The notes: a model not told the origin generated them from the sequence alone. A stretch of 64,000 nucleotides of DNA from Acanthacorydalis orientalis (GCA_034766995.1 CM068315.1:38767818-38831817), one strand, 5' to 3'. Positions 9,793 to 23,151 are shown, counted from the stretch's first letter. Numbers and translations: made by a program.

Positions 9793-11973
9793 AAAAAATA
9801 TTACAAATGTAAAAGTTTTTTTTTAGACCAAACGCTGCAAATAGTTTATATTTTTTGTTAGTTTAATAACTATTTTTTTAAAAGATATTTTTCCTTGTCT
9901 AATGATATAGAAAGTAGATGTTAATAAATTAATGGAAAGTATGTATTTATATCATATATTACTTTATAGATGTTTTTTTTTTTATGAATGAATAGTTTGT
10001 TTGGTTATAAGAAAATGAGAATTTTATTAATTACCGCATCGATTGATAAATCGAATCTAAAAATGTTTTTTGAATGTATTTAAATTTTTATATTATTTTT
10101 ATGAATTTCAAACATAATTGCGTAAAGACAAATTTTCTATTTTTTTTCATATAATATTTTATATAAAATGTATTTAAATTAAAAACTATAAAGTTATATT
10201 TAAAAAACATTTTTTCTATTTTCCTTGAAAAAAATATTATCATATGCTTGTTACCCAACATAAATCTATTCATGAATTATAATTTCTTTTAACCTTTTCT
10301 ATAACATTTTGTAATAGAATGAAGTGTTAATATAAGATTTATATTCGGCGTGAATTATTTAAGATTATCTATATATAAAGATCCAGTTCAGAAAAATTAA
10401 CATAAATTATTCTTTGAAATACAAATGAGTCGATTGTGTAAGATATTATTTTTATACATGGTTTATTATGTAAATAAGTTATTCAATGTATCCTACCTAC
10501 TAGATCCTACTTTATCGTAATTACGAGTAGTTATTTGTATCATATAATTACTCTGTAAATGTCCAATATAAGTAAAGAATTATCACTTCATGGAGATATT
10601 CTTTTCTTGATTTAAAAGTAAAGAATTTAATAAGTTTTTTAATATTGCACACAAAAATGTCTTTCAATCATAATTTATTTATGCTCGACTGCAATTCAAA
10701 TATTTTAATTTGTTATTGTCTCCGACGATAAATTATTCAAATAATTTTGTTTTCAACAGATAAATCGTTTCAAGAAAATTAATTTATTCAAACAAGGAAA
10801 AACTATTTATGAAAAAGTTGCTGTTCTTTTTTAACCTCATCGAATTTTTTACCGCAAGTGAATTTTTGACAATAATATGAGCATTTTTATAATAAAATCG
10901 TATAAAATATGTAATTTAATAATGATTAATCGAACTGTAACAAATGGTTTATTTGATTATGAATAGGAGAAATTGTTGCTAATAAGACGAATATCTCTAA
11001 TTTTGAAAGTTACTTAGTTATTTGTGGTTTAAGGCTTCGTCGGCAACTAAGATCATTAGCACTCGAAATTTTGAAAAGCATCGATATATTTTTAATAACA
11101 AAAAGGTATATTGTTACTGTCAATAATTTGTTTGTACATTTAAATTTTTTGATTTATGATTAAAAAAATTGATCAATAATGAGTGAAATTTCGGTAAAAG
11201 AATATTATTGAAAACGAAAACTTCTGTTTAAAAGTATATAACTATTATAAGTATTTTAGTGCTTTAATCAAAAAAGTGATATTTTTTGAAATTAAAATAC
11301 TTATTTAAAATTTTTTTAATATTTTGACATTGATGTTTTTCTAACTAAATGAGCAATGGAAAGTAAAAAAAATGTCTGATAAAATGTACGTGTTAACATA
11401 CATTCATTTTACGAAAAAAAATTCATAGAATTCTTATTATCATAAGTGATGCTGTGCCTTTTATAGTTTTGATTAAGAAATCTTTATCAGGTAATGATCT
11501 TGGCTGTCTAAAGTTCCTAAAATCCCAATAATCAACCAACTTAACAAGTCTTTATCCTTTTTTTATTTAAAATTTTACTTCGCCATTTTCAAACTCTCAC
11601 ATTCAAATCTTTATATCTGGCCCTGACTGTTTCTGTTTATTCTTATCTACGGTTCTAAAATGTCAAGAAGCATTGTTATACAGATTATTTAGTAGGAGTA
11701 ATTTGGTTAACGTAAGGCACAGCCTTCAATTTGTTTGTTTTATTCAGATGCTTATCATAGATTTGTTTGAAATACACATCTTTATCTGGAGCTTAATCAT
11801 CCATATTACATTTCCACTGACTTTTAATGAATATCTATCTACTTATCTATCTATTTCTTTCTTTCCCTTTCTCTCTTTATATGTATATATATATATATAC
11901 ACACATATACATATATATCTATACATATATATATATATATCAGTATACAAAGTATAATAAATTATACTGGATA
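9793..11973. other. Intergenic, convergent gene ends; no gene seen
   Basis: AT-rich DNA between the 3' ends of the two genes. It holds a short microsatellite cluster at 11881-11940 and a short sequence at 11045-11066 shared with 38205-38220. No supported coding region. Confidence 0.6.
11881..11940. repeat. (TA)n with CA and CTAT interruptions
   Basis: Compound microsatellite just past the 3' end of the RNF170-like gene. Confidence 0.9.
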
Positions 11974-12261
11974 TTAAATTATATTTGGTGTAAAAACATT
12001 GTCATTTTTTTCTATAAATTCTGTTTTGATATAATTGCAAATATAGTAAAACACATTAATAAAAATTGTATGTACGGAATTTGAAAAAATTGGCATAAGA
12101 AACATCGAGAGTAAGATAGATTTTACAACGTATAACAGAGTCCACCTGTATCCTACACAATCAGAAGAGTTCATGTTTAGTTCGAGTGCTTTATTGTAAT
12201 CCGATAAAAAGTTGTCTATAGTTTCATCTTCATTGGCAGATGTGTTTATTTCTTGATCGGA
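11974..12261 (-). CDS. RNF170-like gene, exon 3 (C-terminus)
   Basis: After a 67-base intron ending CGCTATAG. It encodes 95 residues to a TAA at 11976-11974, with hydrophobic segments [18 protein letters not shown] and [15 protein letters not shown]. This matches two C-terminal membrane helices. Confidence 0.6.
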   Translation of the reverse strand, partial: SDQEINTSANEDETIDNFLSDYNKALELNMNSSDCVGYRWTLLYVVKSILLSMFLMPIFSNSVHTIFINVFYYICNYIKTEFIEKNDNVFTPNII

Positions 12262-12853
12262 CTATAGCGAAAATGCATGCATAAATGAAGTGTTATTTAT
12301 TTTGTATATTATACCGGTATTAACTTACGGTATATCTTGTAAGATTTGAAATATCGCTTCTGCATAGTGAACATTTAAAGATATTACAGTTGTTCCTTCT
12401 AATGTCCCATAAATTGACAAAACATTGTGCGCAATATATGTGGCCGCAGTTCGTTTTTAATTTCTCGTTCGGCATGTCCCTACATATTGGACAAAAGTCC
12501 AGATTGAATATTTTACCTGAAGTGATAATAAGATTTATTAAGGTGAATTATTTTTTTTACATCATAGTTTGACTATAAAAAGTAGTAAGTAGTAAAACAA
12601 TTATCTACTGCAGTAAAAATTTACTTTGTAATGAAGTAACACATTTAGATCGAATGAAATTGGCATGAACATTATTCTTATAAATTATAAAATAAATAAA
12701 TAACATGAAGTAATCAATAATAATCGGTGTATATAAAAGAGTACAATATTGAAAGGATTTCATTAATAAAAAAAACCATATAGTACTTTTCGACAATAAA
12801 TATGCAAATTGTTTTTTTTTTATGTATTTTGTGTTCGTTTTTAGTTTTATTTA

Positions 12854-12943
<90 letters not shown>

Positions 12944-13413
12944 TTATTTAAAAACAAACAAAATGTTTCGCCTGGTTTTTGGAAATTTTCCAGGCGAAAA
13001 GCTACACAACACATTGCATACAGACACCCTGGTTAAATGCTTACGAGTATAGGAACCGGACATACCTACATGAATGGGAACAATAAAAATCTTTTTGATT
13101 TTTGAAAAAATAAAACCAACTGATTGGAACTGATAAGAAAATAAATTTCATTAACAAATATAACAAAAGTAAGAGTTGACCGAGACATACTTCAAAATTT
13201 ATAGAAATTATTAAATGGGAACTAAAAAAATATAATAAGACCCAGAAAGAGATATAACTAGGTACAGAAAGAATGGATGAAATAAGAATTTTTAAAAATT
13301 CAGTAGAAATGCATGGAAAGAAAGTATGCTGGTTTGTTTAAATTCAAAAAAAGTAGGATAGGTATTTATTTACCAATGAATTGCCAAAAGTTGAATATTA
13401 CATAAACAAACAT

Positions 13414-13481
<68 letters not shown>

Positions 13482-13608
13482 AAATTCAAAATTTTATTGG
13501 AAACAGTGGAGAAGAGAGGCATTCAATCGTACAAAATGGAAGAAATCATAGAAGAGGCCTTTATCCAACAGTGGATTTACAGAGGTTGATGAAGATAATA
13601 ATGATGAT

Positions 13609-13672
<64 letters not shown>

Positions 13673-13982
13673 GGCTTAACTATGTTAAAAATTAGATAAA
13701 CCGAACGAATTTTGCTAAATAAATAACATATTAAAAACTATACAATTCATAATACATATTTCAAGTGTAAAAAGAAATGTATGATGGGCATAATGTTATA
13801 ATCAAAAAATTACCACTTTCTCTCGTTTTGTTAAATTTGGAAGTTAAGCTTGTTTTTATTTTTTTTATTGTATTCCATATCATCCAACTTATACTTCCTA
13901 TATCGCAAATGACTATGAGGCACAATATTATAGCAAAAATAGCATTGAATTGTTCTGTTTTTCCTTCATCGTCATTTTCCAT
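11974..13982 (-). CDS. RNF170-like membrane RING-finger E3 ubiquitin ligase, three exons
   Basis: Gene-level entry. Exons 13982-13814, 12516-12329 and 12261-11974 join in phase (1 then 0) into about 214 residues. Order of parts: a short acidic N-terminus; a membrane segment at residues ~13-37 ([18 protein letters not shown]); a C3HC4 RING at ~64-115 ([26 protein letters not shown]); a polar linker with [13 protein letters not shown]; then two hydrophobic C-terminal segments. RNF170 is an ER-membrane E3 with the same layout that marks inositol-trisphosphate receptors for degradation. TNCGH followed by C-x2-C and a W, and the DYN linker, favour RNF170 over other RINGs. The protein is shorter than the vertebrate form and its C-terminal part is strongly diverged, so the substrate is unknown. 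Confidence 0.6.
12329..12516 (-). CDS. RNF170-like gene, exon 2 (RING finger)
   Basis: Between CACTTCAG and the donor GTAAGT, 188 bases, completing a Gly codon split with exon 1. Eight zinc ligands are visible: C-x2-C, C-x-H, C-x2-C and C-x2-C in C3HC4 spacing. The high quality of the motif and of both splice sites makes this the best-supported exon of the gene. Confidence 0.75.
12857..12937. repeat. (TA)n microsatellite
   Basis: In intron 1 of the RNF170-like gene, one TATG interruption. Confidence 0.95.
12966..12999. repeat. 10-bp perfect inverted repeat in RNF170-like intron 1
   Basis: TTTCGCCTGG and its reverse complement are separated by 14 AT-rich bases. It stands out as GC-richer than its surroundings, right after a (TA)n tract. 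It may be part of a decayed mobile element. Confidence 0.5.
13411..13478. repeat. (CA)n(TA)n microsatellite
   Basis: In intron 1 of the RNF170-like gene, before the LINE-like tail. Confidence 0.95.
13479..13611 (+). mobile_element. 3' tail of a non-LTR (RTE-like) retrotransposon, relic
   Basis: The stretch around 13550-13610 reads as a typical LINE tail, with a frame ending ..[11 protein letters not shown] followed by ATGATGATGA repeats. Such endings mark RTE/BovB-type elements. The preceding 13080-13480 may contain more of the relic, but I cannot assign it. It lies in intron 1 of the RNF170-like gene. Confidence 0.35.
13612..13669. repeat. (TA)n microsatellite
   Basis: Directly follows the LINE-like tail. 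Confidence 0.95.
13814..13982 (-). CDS. RNF170-like gene, exon 1
   Basis: Starts at ATG 13982-13980 ([11 protein letters not shown]) and ends at GAAAGTG|GTAATT in phase 1. The frame is open 7 codons further upstream but has no ATG there. It encodes the N-terminal membrane segment followed by a Lys-rich stretch. Confidence 0.55.
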
Positions 13983-14479
13983 TAATGATTTTAACAAACG
14001 CAAACATTACGAGTGTATAAAGTGAATATGTCAAAATATTTAATTTTGAATTGTTTCGAAATGTCCATAGCCTACAATAAAAATTTCTATAAAATCTATC
14101 ATTTTTTTTATAAAACTACACCAACTACAAAATGGCTATTTATATGATGAAATATTTAAATTTAAAAGCAACTGATTTGTGCTAAGAAATCCCTATCGAT
14201 TAAAAATCAAAATTCAAATCCGTTCCCGTCAAATATATTGAAAGAGTAAATTCTTTTTAAATTGTATTCGTTGCTCTAAGAGTGTTATAAAAAGTAACGA
14301 TAAATGAGACATATTAGGTTAGACAATTATTCCGTGCTGTTTTTGCTAATATATAGAGTTAGGCGCTGTGAAAAGCAAATATTGTCAGTCCTAATATTGG
14401 AAGCGCGTGATCGTTTGACATGTGACATTTCAATGTTCCAGTAAAAAAAAAACGTAGCGATAGGTGTTTTGTGTTTGGT

Positions 14480-15192
14480 GGCATTTAAAATATGGGTCAC
14501 CGAAACAGATATTTTTGGCATATTATGCTTTCTTATTTTAAGAACGGCAAAAACGTGGTGAAAATCTATAAAAAGATATGTGCGGTATGTGGGGAGGATA
14601 CTATGAGATAACGCGTGTGCCAGAACTGGTCTGTGAGATTTCGTTCTGGGGATTTTTCTGTTCAAGACGTGTTATGATCTGGCCGGACAGTTGAGATCGA
14701 CAGAGACAGAGTAAAAGATTTAATCGACACGAATCGACGCTACATGACGTGAGAGTTTGCGGACGTTCTTCAAATGTTGAAATAAAGCGCGAAAAACACC
14801 TGCATCCACGAGAAGCTTCCAGAATTGGTGAATAGCAATGGTGTCGCCTTTTACCACGAGAACGTCAGACCGCATACACCTCTGTAAACCAGACAAAAAT
14901 TGTTGGAGATGGGTTGGGATGTCGTACCGCATCCTCCATATTCACCCAACCTTACTCCTTCCGATTACCACCTGTTTCTCTCCCTTCGGAATTCTTGGAA
15001 TGGTTAGAGCTTCGTTTCCAACGAAAACATCAAGCGGAACTTGGATCAGTTTTTCATCAAGAAAGACAGGAAGTTTTTTAAGCGAAGAATTATGAAGATG
15101 GCCGAAAGATGACAAAAGGTTGCAGATGAAAGCGTGCAATGCATCGTTGAATAATGTTATTGTCTTCTACGAAACTATCTACAATAACTGAC
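14480..15192 (+). pseudogene. Mariner transposase relic with internal deletion
   Basis: Broken frames read as a DD34D mariner transposase. The helix-turn-helix part has YFKNGKN, then CQNWSVRFRSGDFS and DRVKDLIDTNRRY. The stretch with the first catalytic Asp is missing. The tail reads ENVRPHT, GWDVVPHPPYSPNL and DQFFIKKDRKFF. The expected D-N-A-R-P-H has E in place of the second catalytic Asp, and there are several stops. The element is dead. Terminal repeats could not be fixed. Confidence 0.8.
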
Positions 15193-15531
15193 CAAACTCC
15201 GCGGATAAAATGCAACTAGTATCATGTATAAGGGTACATACTTAGCTCAAACTAATTGTTGATCTGATGAACATACTGCCGAACACTTCTATATTTTATA
15301 AAGTTCATTATAAATATTCAGATATTTGTAGTAATTTTTTTTAACCATATGAACAACTAATGGTATTTTTATATACTGTACAGTTATTGATTTTTTAATA
15401 TTAAAACACATACAATAAATTCTCCCCTAATATAATTTTTGTGCGAGATTTACTTTTATGAAGATAATTTTTCGATTTTTATATGTAAATATGTAATCAC
15501 AGATCTCTTTTTTACATAAAAAGTTATAGAA

Positions 15532-15588
<57 letters not shown>

Positions 15589-17003
15589 AGGTTACCGTAT
15601 GACTCATGCTAACGAACCGAGCTTGTTTATATATTGTTCATAATGAACATCATTTAATAAACATCAGCAGTTGTTCTATGAATAATGCATCAAAGATCGT
15701 TTAATACAACGATCCATTATTTCACCATATTTGGATACTGATGGTATTAACGAATTGAATTGTGTCGGATGAACAGAAAACGTACGCACCATCAGCCGAT
15801 ACTGTAGATTATTAATATATTGAAAAAGATCGCACGGCCTTGACAGAGGACGCCGTGACCCAAAAAGCAATGACCGGGGCCCCCGCGAGACAGCACACGA
15901 GACCTGAATGAACAATCACTGGTATAAGCTCAAGTGTTCCTTTAGAACGAAAGTGAAGGTTGTGTTATTTGCTAAACGCAATGATGGAGGGAAATTACTA
16001 TTCGTTTACAGATTTATTTATTTTTTAATTCTGGGAAATGTCATGCGTGTGTATGTCAGCAATGCACATTCGTGCATGTTTATTTTCTAGTAATGTGGTA
16101 ATGTACTACACTTACATATGTGCACTTTTTCATGTACTGAACAACAACTTTATTTATGTGAAAGCATTAAATATTTAATTAGTTAAATGTTTCAATAGCA
16201 TTAGGGGAATAGAGATAAAATGTTATATATATATAATTACTCAGTAATATATTTAGTAAAATTAAAATATTAAATATTAATCCAGCCTGTTTTACTAATC
16301 CTATTACCATCTTCAGAAACATAGAATGGAATCGTTAGTATCATAAATTAAAAGTTTTATTCCAGTGATTAATCGATTGTTATTGACAATTTTTGTATCC
16401 GAGGCATTGTTAATAATAAAGCATGTAATCGTTAATCACAGAAAGGCACATTTAGACCATGGTCTTTTTGAGATGAATAAGAGAATCATTTTTACGTTAG
16501 TGCTTCAAGTACCTTGGAATCGTCATCGAAATGCGCAGAAATAATGATCAAAAGGATTAATAACTAAACATTGCATGCTTGTGATAAAAGAAATTTTGGT
16601 TTATCAGCGGCTGAAAAATTAATGTATGGATGTGGACTTGAACAGATATCAAGAATAGTTTCGAATCAATGGAAAGATAACGTTTATCATGAGTTATGAT
16701 GAGACGCACATCTTATCACAAAATATAAAACCATTTTATATAGCTCAGTAACAATTAAGGCTGGAATAGTTTTGTTTGTAAAAAGCATTCACTATATTGT
16801 AACCAATCGGCGAGGACATATTACTAGTTGAGCTTTAAATAATTATAATAATAGATAAATAAGTGTTAGTCAATTATAATAATATTAACAATAATATTGT
16901 ATAAAACAAAAATATACCTCGCCTGGAAGCACTGAAAAATATCTAATAGGAAAATTGTGAGGAGCTACAAATTAAAAAATAAAAAATAACGATATTAAAT
17001 AAA
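15193..17003. other. Intergenic, no gene seen
   Basis: AT-rich with a (TA)n tract at 15534-15588. A ~70-base GC-rich patch at 15836-15905 (containing GACCGGGGCCCCCGCGAGAC) stands out; no product can be assigned. Confidence 0.4.
15534..15588. repeat. (TA)n microsatellite
   Basis: Pure TA repeat in intergenic DNA. Confidence 0.95.
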
Positions 17004-17660
17004 ATACAGCGAACACTCGTATAGCATGGTTAACTGATTCGGCGAAAACACCGTGTTATATGAAACTGTGTTATACGAGGTTCGAAGTTCATACGAAGTG
17101 TATTATATAGTTCCTATCTATATATCTTATTAAGTTGGTGCAAAAATAATTGCGGTTTTTATCATTTTAAGTTTGGTGCCGATTTTTCTAGTTAGTTTTC
17201 TAGTTTTCTTTTGTTTTAGTCATGTGATACATCATTGTAAACATGAAATTAGCATTACCGATTTCAACTTATGTCTATTGTTTTCATTCTTTAGTATTGT
17301 TGGATATAACCTCTTAAATTAGTCATGGAAAAAAGTAAATTCGCGCGATTTTGTTGGATGAGTTTAAATTGGAACGTAAAGTAACAGAAACTGCTCAAAA
17401 TATCAAATTTGTTTTTGGTGAAGAGCCAATTAGTGAATGTACAGCTCAACATTCGTTCCAAAAAAATCGTTATGGAACAAAAGCCTTAATGATGAGGAGA
17501 GTCATGGACGTCAGCTATAGACAATAATGCTTTAAGCACCATTATTGAAGCGAACCCACATAAAACAACTCGAGAGGTGGCAAAAGAATTCAGTGTTGAT
17601 CATTCAACAGTTATTCAACATTTAAGCCTAATTGAAAAAACAAAAAAGCTGGATAAATGA

Positions 17661-17927
17661 GTGTCGTATGAACTAAATGAATATCAAGTAATTCAACGAT
17701 ACGCAGTCTGCTTTGCGCTTCTTTTGTGTAACAAAAAAGATCCCTTTCTTGATCTCATCATCACATGTGGTGAAAAGTGGATTCTCTATAATAATTGGAA
17801 ACTTTCATCACAGTGGATAGACCGAGGAGAAGCACCAAAATATTTTCCTAAACCGAAGCTCGTGAAAAAAAGATTATGGTCACTGTTTGATGGTCGACAA
17901 GTGACATCATTCATCACAACTTCTTAA
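17661..17927 (+). pseudogene. Mariner transposase fragment (copy a, central part)
   Basis: An open stretch of 88 codons covering the first catalytic region, with CGEKWILYNNW and EAPKYFPKPK. It is preceded by a frame break at 17660 and ends at a stop. It is part of the broken transposase, not a separate gene. Confidence 0.8.
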
Positions 17928-17977
17928 ATCCTGATGAAACAACAACAGCAAAAAAATATTGTCAAGAAATTGAAAAA

Positions 17978-18352
17978 ATGCATGAGAAGCTTACGGACAG
18001 CATTAGTCAATCGAAGAGGACTAATGCATTCTTCTTCTTCACTAATGAATTCTTCTTCATGACAACGCCCCGACCACACGTCTCACAAAATGTCTTAAAA
18101 AAATTAAATGAACTGGGTTATGAAACCTTACCTCGCCCACCTTATTCTCCGGACCTCTCTCCGATAGATTATCATTTTTTTAAACATTTGAGTAATTTTC
18201 TACGAAAGAAGGTTTTCAAAGATCAAGCACTAGCTCAAAGCGCTTTCGATCAATTCGTTAATTCCAGGACTCCAGAAATCTATCTTGTTAGGAATAAACA
18301 AACTTGTTTGACGTCGGGAGAAATGTGTGTAGGACAATGGTCTTTATTTTGA
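17978..18352 (+). pseudogene. Mariner transposase fragment (copy a, C-terminal part)
   Basis: A 124-codon frame with LKKLNELGYETLPRPPYSPDL and the third catalytic Asp (SPIDYHFFK). The second catalytic Asp sits in another frame (H-D-N-A), so a one-base shift separates them. It is part of the broken transposase. Confidence 0.8.
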
Positions 18353-18651
18353 TTAATGAAAATAATTTTGAACTGATATATGCGTCTTTACACTCGATAC
18401 GTAAAAACCGCAATTATTTTTGCACCAATATAATACAAGATCTATCTATCTTATATGCTCATATATATTGTACGTGCATATAATTAAAACATATACAACA
18501 TATGAACGTCTTAACCGCGATTGATGCCCCATTTCGTTTTTCTTGTATGTTACCGAGTTATAAACGTCGTTCTATATGATATATTATCATAATTCTTCGA
18601 CCGTGTTAAATCGAATCACTGTTATATAAGTACCGTGTTATACGAGGGTTG

Positions 18652-18652
<1 letters not shown>

Positions 18653-18745
<93 letters not shown>

Positions 18746-18747
18746 TA
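18653..18747. repeat. (TA)n(CA)n microsatellite
   Basis: Begins at the right end of the pogo-type element. Confidence 0.95.
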
Positions 18748-18819
18748 TGTTAAGTATCGTCCGAATTTGAATAAAAAAGAATTATAATATTAGGTTTAAC
18801 AAGTAAAACAGAGATATCC

Positions 18820-19760
18820 CAATCAGCCCTACGACACAAGCGCGAAACTCTCGGCCGACTTGTTAAATGTTTTACTGTCATCAAGAGTTCGTCTCTTCTT
18901 GTTATATTTATACGTATTGTCCAATCAAGATTAGGTATTTTTACAGTCCATTTCATTCACATGTGTTTGGCACGCATACATTAGCGTTTCGAATTAGGGG
19001 GTGATTCGAACGCAAGTGCGCAAAAGGGGCGTGTTTTTAAATTATAATTTGTGTTCGTACGCTAATGATCTCAGTTGTCGGTACGCCCTAAATCCCCAAT
19101 AACTCATCCACTCACTCTCGGCAGATTTGTGTTCCCGTTCCGCTAGTGCAGTGTTGGGTGTTTCACTATATAATACTCATAGTATATGAATATCTACTAT
19201 ACTAATACTATATAATACGCACATGAATTGTCCTACACCCCCGATTTTTTGAAATTTTTTTCCCGGACAAACACGTAGAGACAATTAAAAAATGTCAATA
19301 ACAATTCACACAACATTTAATTTCTAAGCGCGGATAACTACCGGCAACGGTAAGGGCACCGCAAAAACATTATCATCATGTCGGGCACACAAGGCCACGT
19401 ACACCATTTTATAATTAATAAAATTATTTTTGATTCGATTTGTCCTACACTTCACTAGCGTCTCTATCGGCTGGAGGAACACGATCGCGGCTCGTAAATC
19501 ATAGGAAAATATAGCTTGTGCCATAGGCCTGATCCCAATATCATATCAATTCACATACTCAAGGTGTTACACATACCTTATGATAGTTGCATGAGTCATA
19601 ACTCGTAGTTAGACTATCTAGTCACTCGTGTAATATATTTTTAATTATCTTTATATACCGTTCTTCAATCTTGTCGAGTTTTTCGAACCGAGATTTACCA
19701 ACAGACGAGACATGTCCGATACGGAATTGTGTCAACTACTTCTGACATTTTCATTTGTTC
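18820..19760. other. GC-richer 0.9-kb stretch of unknown nature
   Basis: Clearly richer in G, C and CpG than the neighbouring DNA, without a convincing open frame. It could be a promoter or 5' end of a gene outside the model, or a decayed retroelement. The 66-codon frame on the - strand (19524-19324) resembles no family I know. Confidence 0.3.
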
Positions 19761-21490
<1,730 letters not shown>

Positions 21491-21492
21491 TC

Positions 21493-21801
21493 ATGGTCAA
21501 GTATGTTACAAATCTGTACTATTCTGATGATGAAAATATTTTTTTAAAAAAACATACTACAGGTCTGGTTAAAAGTCAATGGTCCACTATGGTGATTGTG
21601 AAGATTCGAGAGCAAGGCTGCAACTTGCAATATCTGGATCAAGGCGAAAAATTGTACAGAAGGTCGATGATACCTGTTGTCGATTCGCCGCCAGGATTCA
21701 GCCCTAAGCTAAATTCAGTCTGCTGTGTTTTATTGTCCTTGAAGCTGCGCCGAATGAAAAAATCTTGGAACAACCGCAAGAATATGCAGACTGAAAGATA
21801 A
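21493..21801 (+). CDS. Hypothetical 102-codon open frame
   Basis: Starts with ATG and is basic (pI high, many K/R), with DDENIFLKKHTTGL near its start and GCNLQYLDQGEKL in the middle. The 21560-21800 part is GC-richer than its surroundings. No family is recognised. It could be a decayed transposon fragment or a chance frame. Confidence 0.2.
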   Translation: MVKYVTNLYYSDDENIFLKKHTTGLVKSQWSTMVIVKIREQGCNLQYLDQGEKLYRRSMIPVVDSPPGFSPKLNSVCCVLLSLKLRRMKKSWNNRKNMQTER

Positions 21802-22306
21802 TTCTGCGACGGGAGACGTGTAACCTCAATTGTAAATCGTTGTTTTTTTTTCCCATTAATATTGCGACTTTTCATTTCCTTTGTATGACGAATGAGTACA
21901 ACTTAAGGTCATTAGCATATACGTGTATATATATAGAAAATGTTTTGAAAAAAATCTGAAATAGTATGTTCTTTCCTGTAGTACAAATAAAATCGAGCGT
22001 CAATATAATTGATTATCTAGTCAATATTAACTTATTTTCTGAGAAGCAATCAGTTGCAATTTCGAATTAATATTAGCACGTGACTAATTGCCTTAAGAAA
22101 ATATTGTAAATATTTTTAACCTTCAACTTTGACGATATTCTTATATGACCTAAAAAAATAGCAATTTATCTTTCTAAAGGGTACTTTTCATTATAATATA
22201 TTAAAATAATATTAAGCAGAATTTGTGGACGTCATAGTATGATATTAAATTTTCAAATTCTTTTTATTTTTTACTATATTATTTTTTTTTCGTAGTAATC
22301 GAGGTT

Positions 22307-22308
<2 letters not shown>

Positions 22309-22374
<66 letters not shown>
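22309..22374. repeat. (TA)n(TG)n microsatellite
   Basis: TA repeat ending in a few TG units. Confidence 0.95.
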
Positions 22375-22609
22375 ATGATGTATTTATTTATTTATAAATA
22401 CACAATACATACTTTTCTCACTGTGATTAAAATAAATTTCTATTACATTACACAACAAAATATTGACATAAATTCTAAAAGCCAAATATAATTTCAAGTT
22501 GAGCTGTCATTGTTAAATATTCAAATTTTAGACAGATTTCAATTTAGATACATATGATAATTTCTTCCTTCATTTTTAATTTAGTTATTTAACAAATACT
22601 TTTTCTGAA

Positions 22610-22611
<2 letters not shown>

Positions 22612-22657
<46 letters not shown>
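22612..22657. repeat. (TA)n microsatellite
   Basis: Pure TA repeat. Confidence 0.95.
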
Positions 22658-22660
<3 letters not shown>

Positions 22661-23096
22661 GTATAGTAGAATCTTTATTATCTGACTATCAATAATGTCT
22701 GTGGAATTAATAACTAACTAACTCTCTCTCTGTATGAAAACTGTCGATTTTTATCATAATACAATATAAAAAACTTTTGATTTCACAGATAAGAAAAATA
22801 TATAAATTAAAATTGAGCTTTAATCACGAAATCAAACAATTAAGAATAAATAGTTTAAAATATTCAACGTCTTTTAAATCCTTTATCTTATTGTATTTCA
22901 ATCTCTTATTTGAAGAAAAATTTCAGTCGTTTTTTTTCGAGTATTCCAAGAATTAGTAAAGTTATGAATGAAGGTGTGTCAAGCAGTTTTAAATCATATT
23001 CAGAGTGGTTACAGTAATAGGTTTGAATTTTTATAGACTACTGTAGGAGTAATTGATGATAAGGACTACTATTAGATATATGTAGTCTCGCATCCT

Positions 23097-23098
<2 letters not shown>

Positions 23099-23150
<52 letters not shown>
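23099..23150. repeat. (TA)n microsatellite
   Basis: Pure TA repeat. Confidence 0.95.

Positions 23151-23151
<1 letters not shown>

Larger units (their letters stand above)
17131..18430 (+). mobile_element. Hsmar1/SETMAR-like mariner, full length but broken (copy a)
   Basis: A ~1.3-kb element flanked by TA. Terminal repeats read TTGGTGCAAAAATAATTGCG at both ends in inverted order. It holds a cecropia-subfamily transposase: EANPHKTTREVAKEFSVDHS, WILYNNWKLSSQWI, EAPKYFPKPK and LPRPPYSPDLSPIDYHFFK. The N-terminal part and the centre have frameshifts and stops. Where the family has T-C-D-E-K-W (first catalytic Asp) this copy has T-C-G-E-K-W. The element is inactive. Confidence 0.85.
17004..18654. 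mobile_element. pogo/Tigger-type short element, split by a mariner
   Basis: The left end TA-CAGCGAACACTCGTATA at 17004 and the right end, inverted (AGCAACCCTCGTATAACAC), at about 18653 match each other and the known pogo/Tigger end pattern CAG..ACCCTCGT.TAAC. Without the nested mariner (17131-18430) the element is about 350 bp and has no transposase, so it is non-autonomous. Confidence 0.55.

Noticed and set aside
12390..12572. + strand frame over the RING exon
   Set aside because: It is the antisense shadow of the RING exon, whose splice sites and zinc ligands are on the - strand.
13761..14003. Start of the RNF170-like exon 1 at 14003
   Set aside because: The codon there is TTG; the first ATG in frame is at 13982, which I used.
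13777..14025. 82-codon + strand frame
   Set aside because: Antisense shadow of RNF170-like exon 1; no domain.
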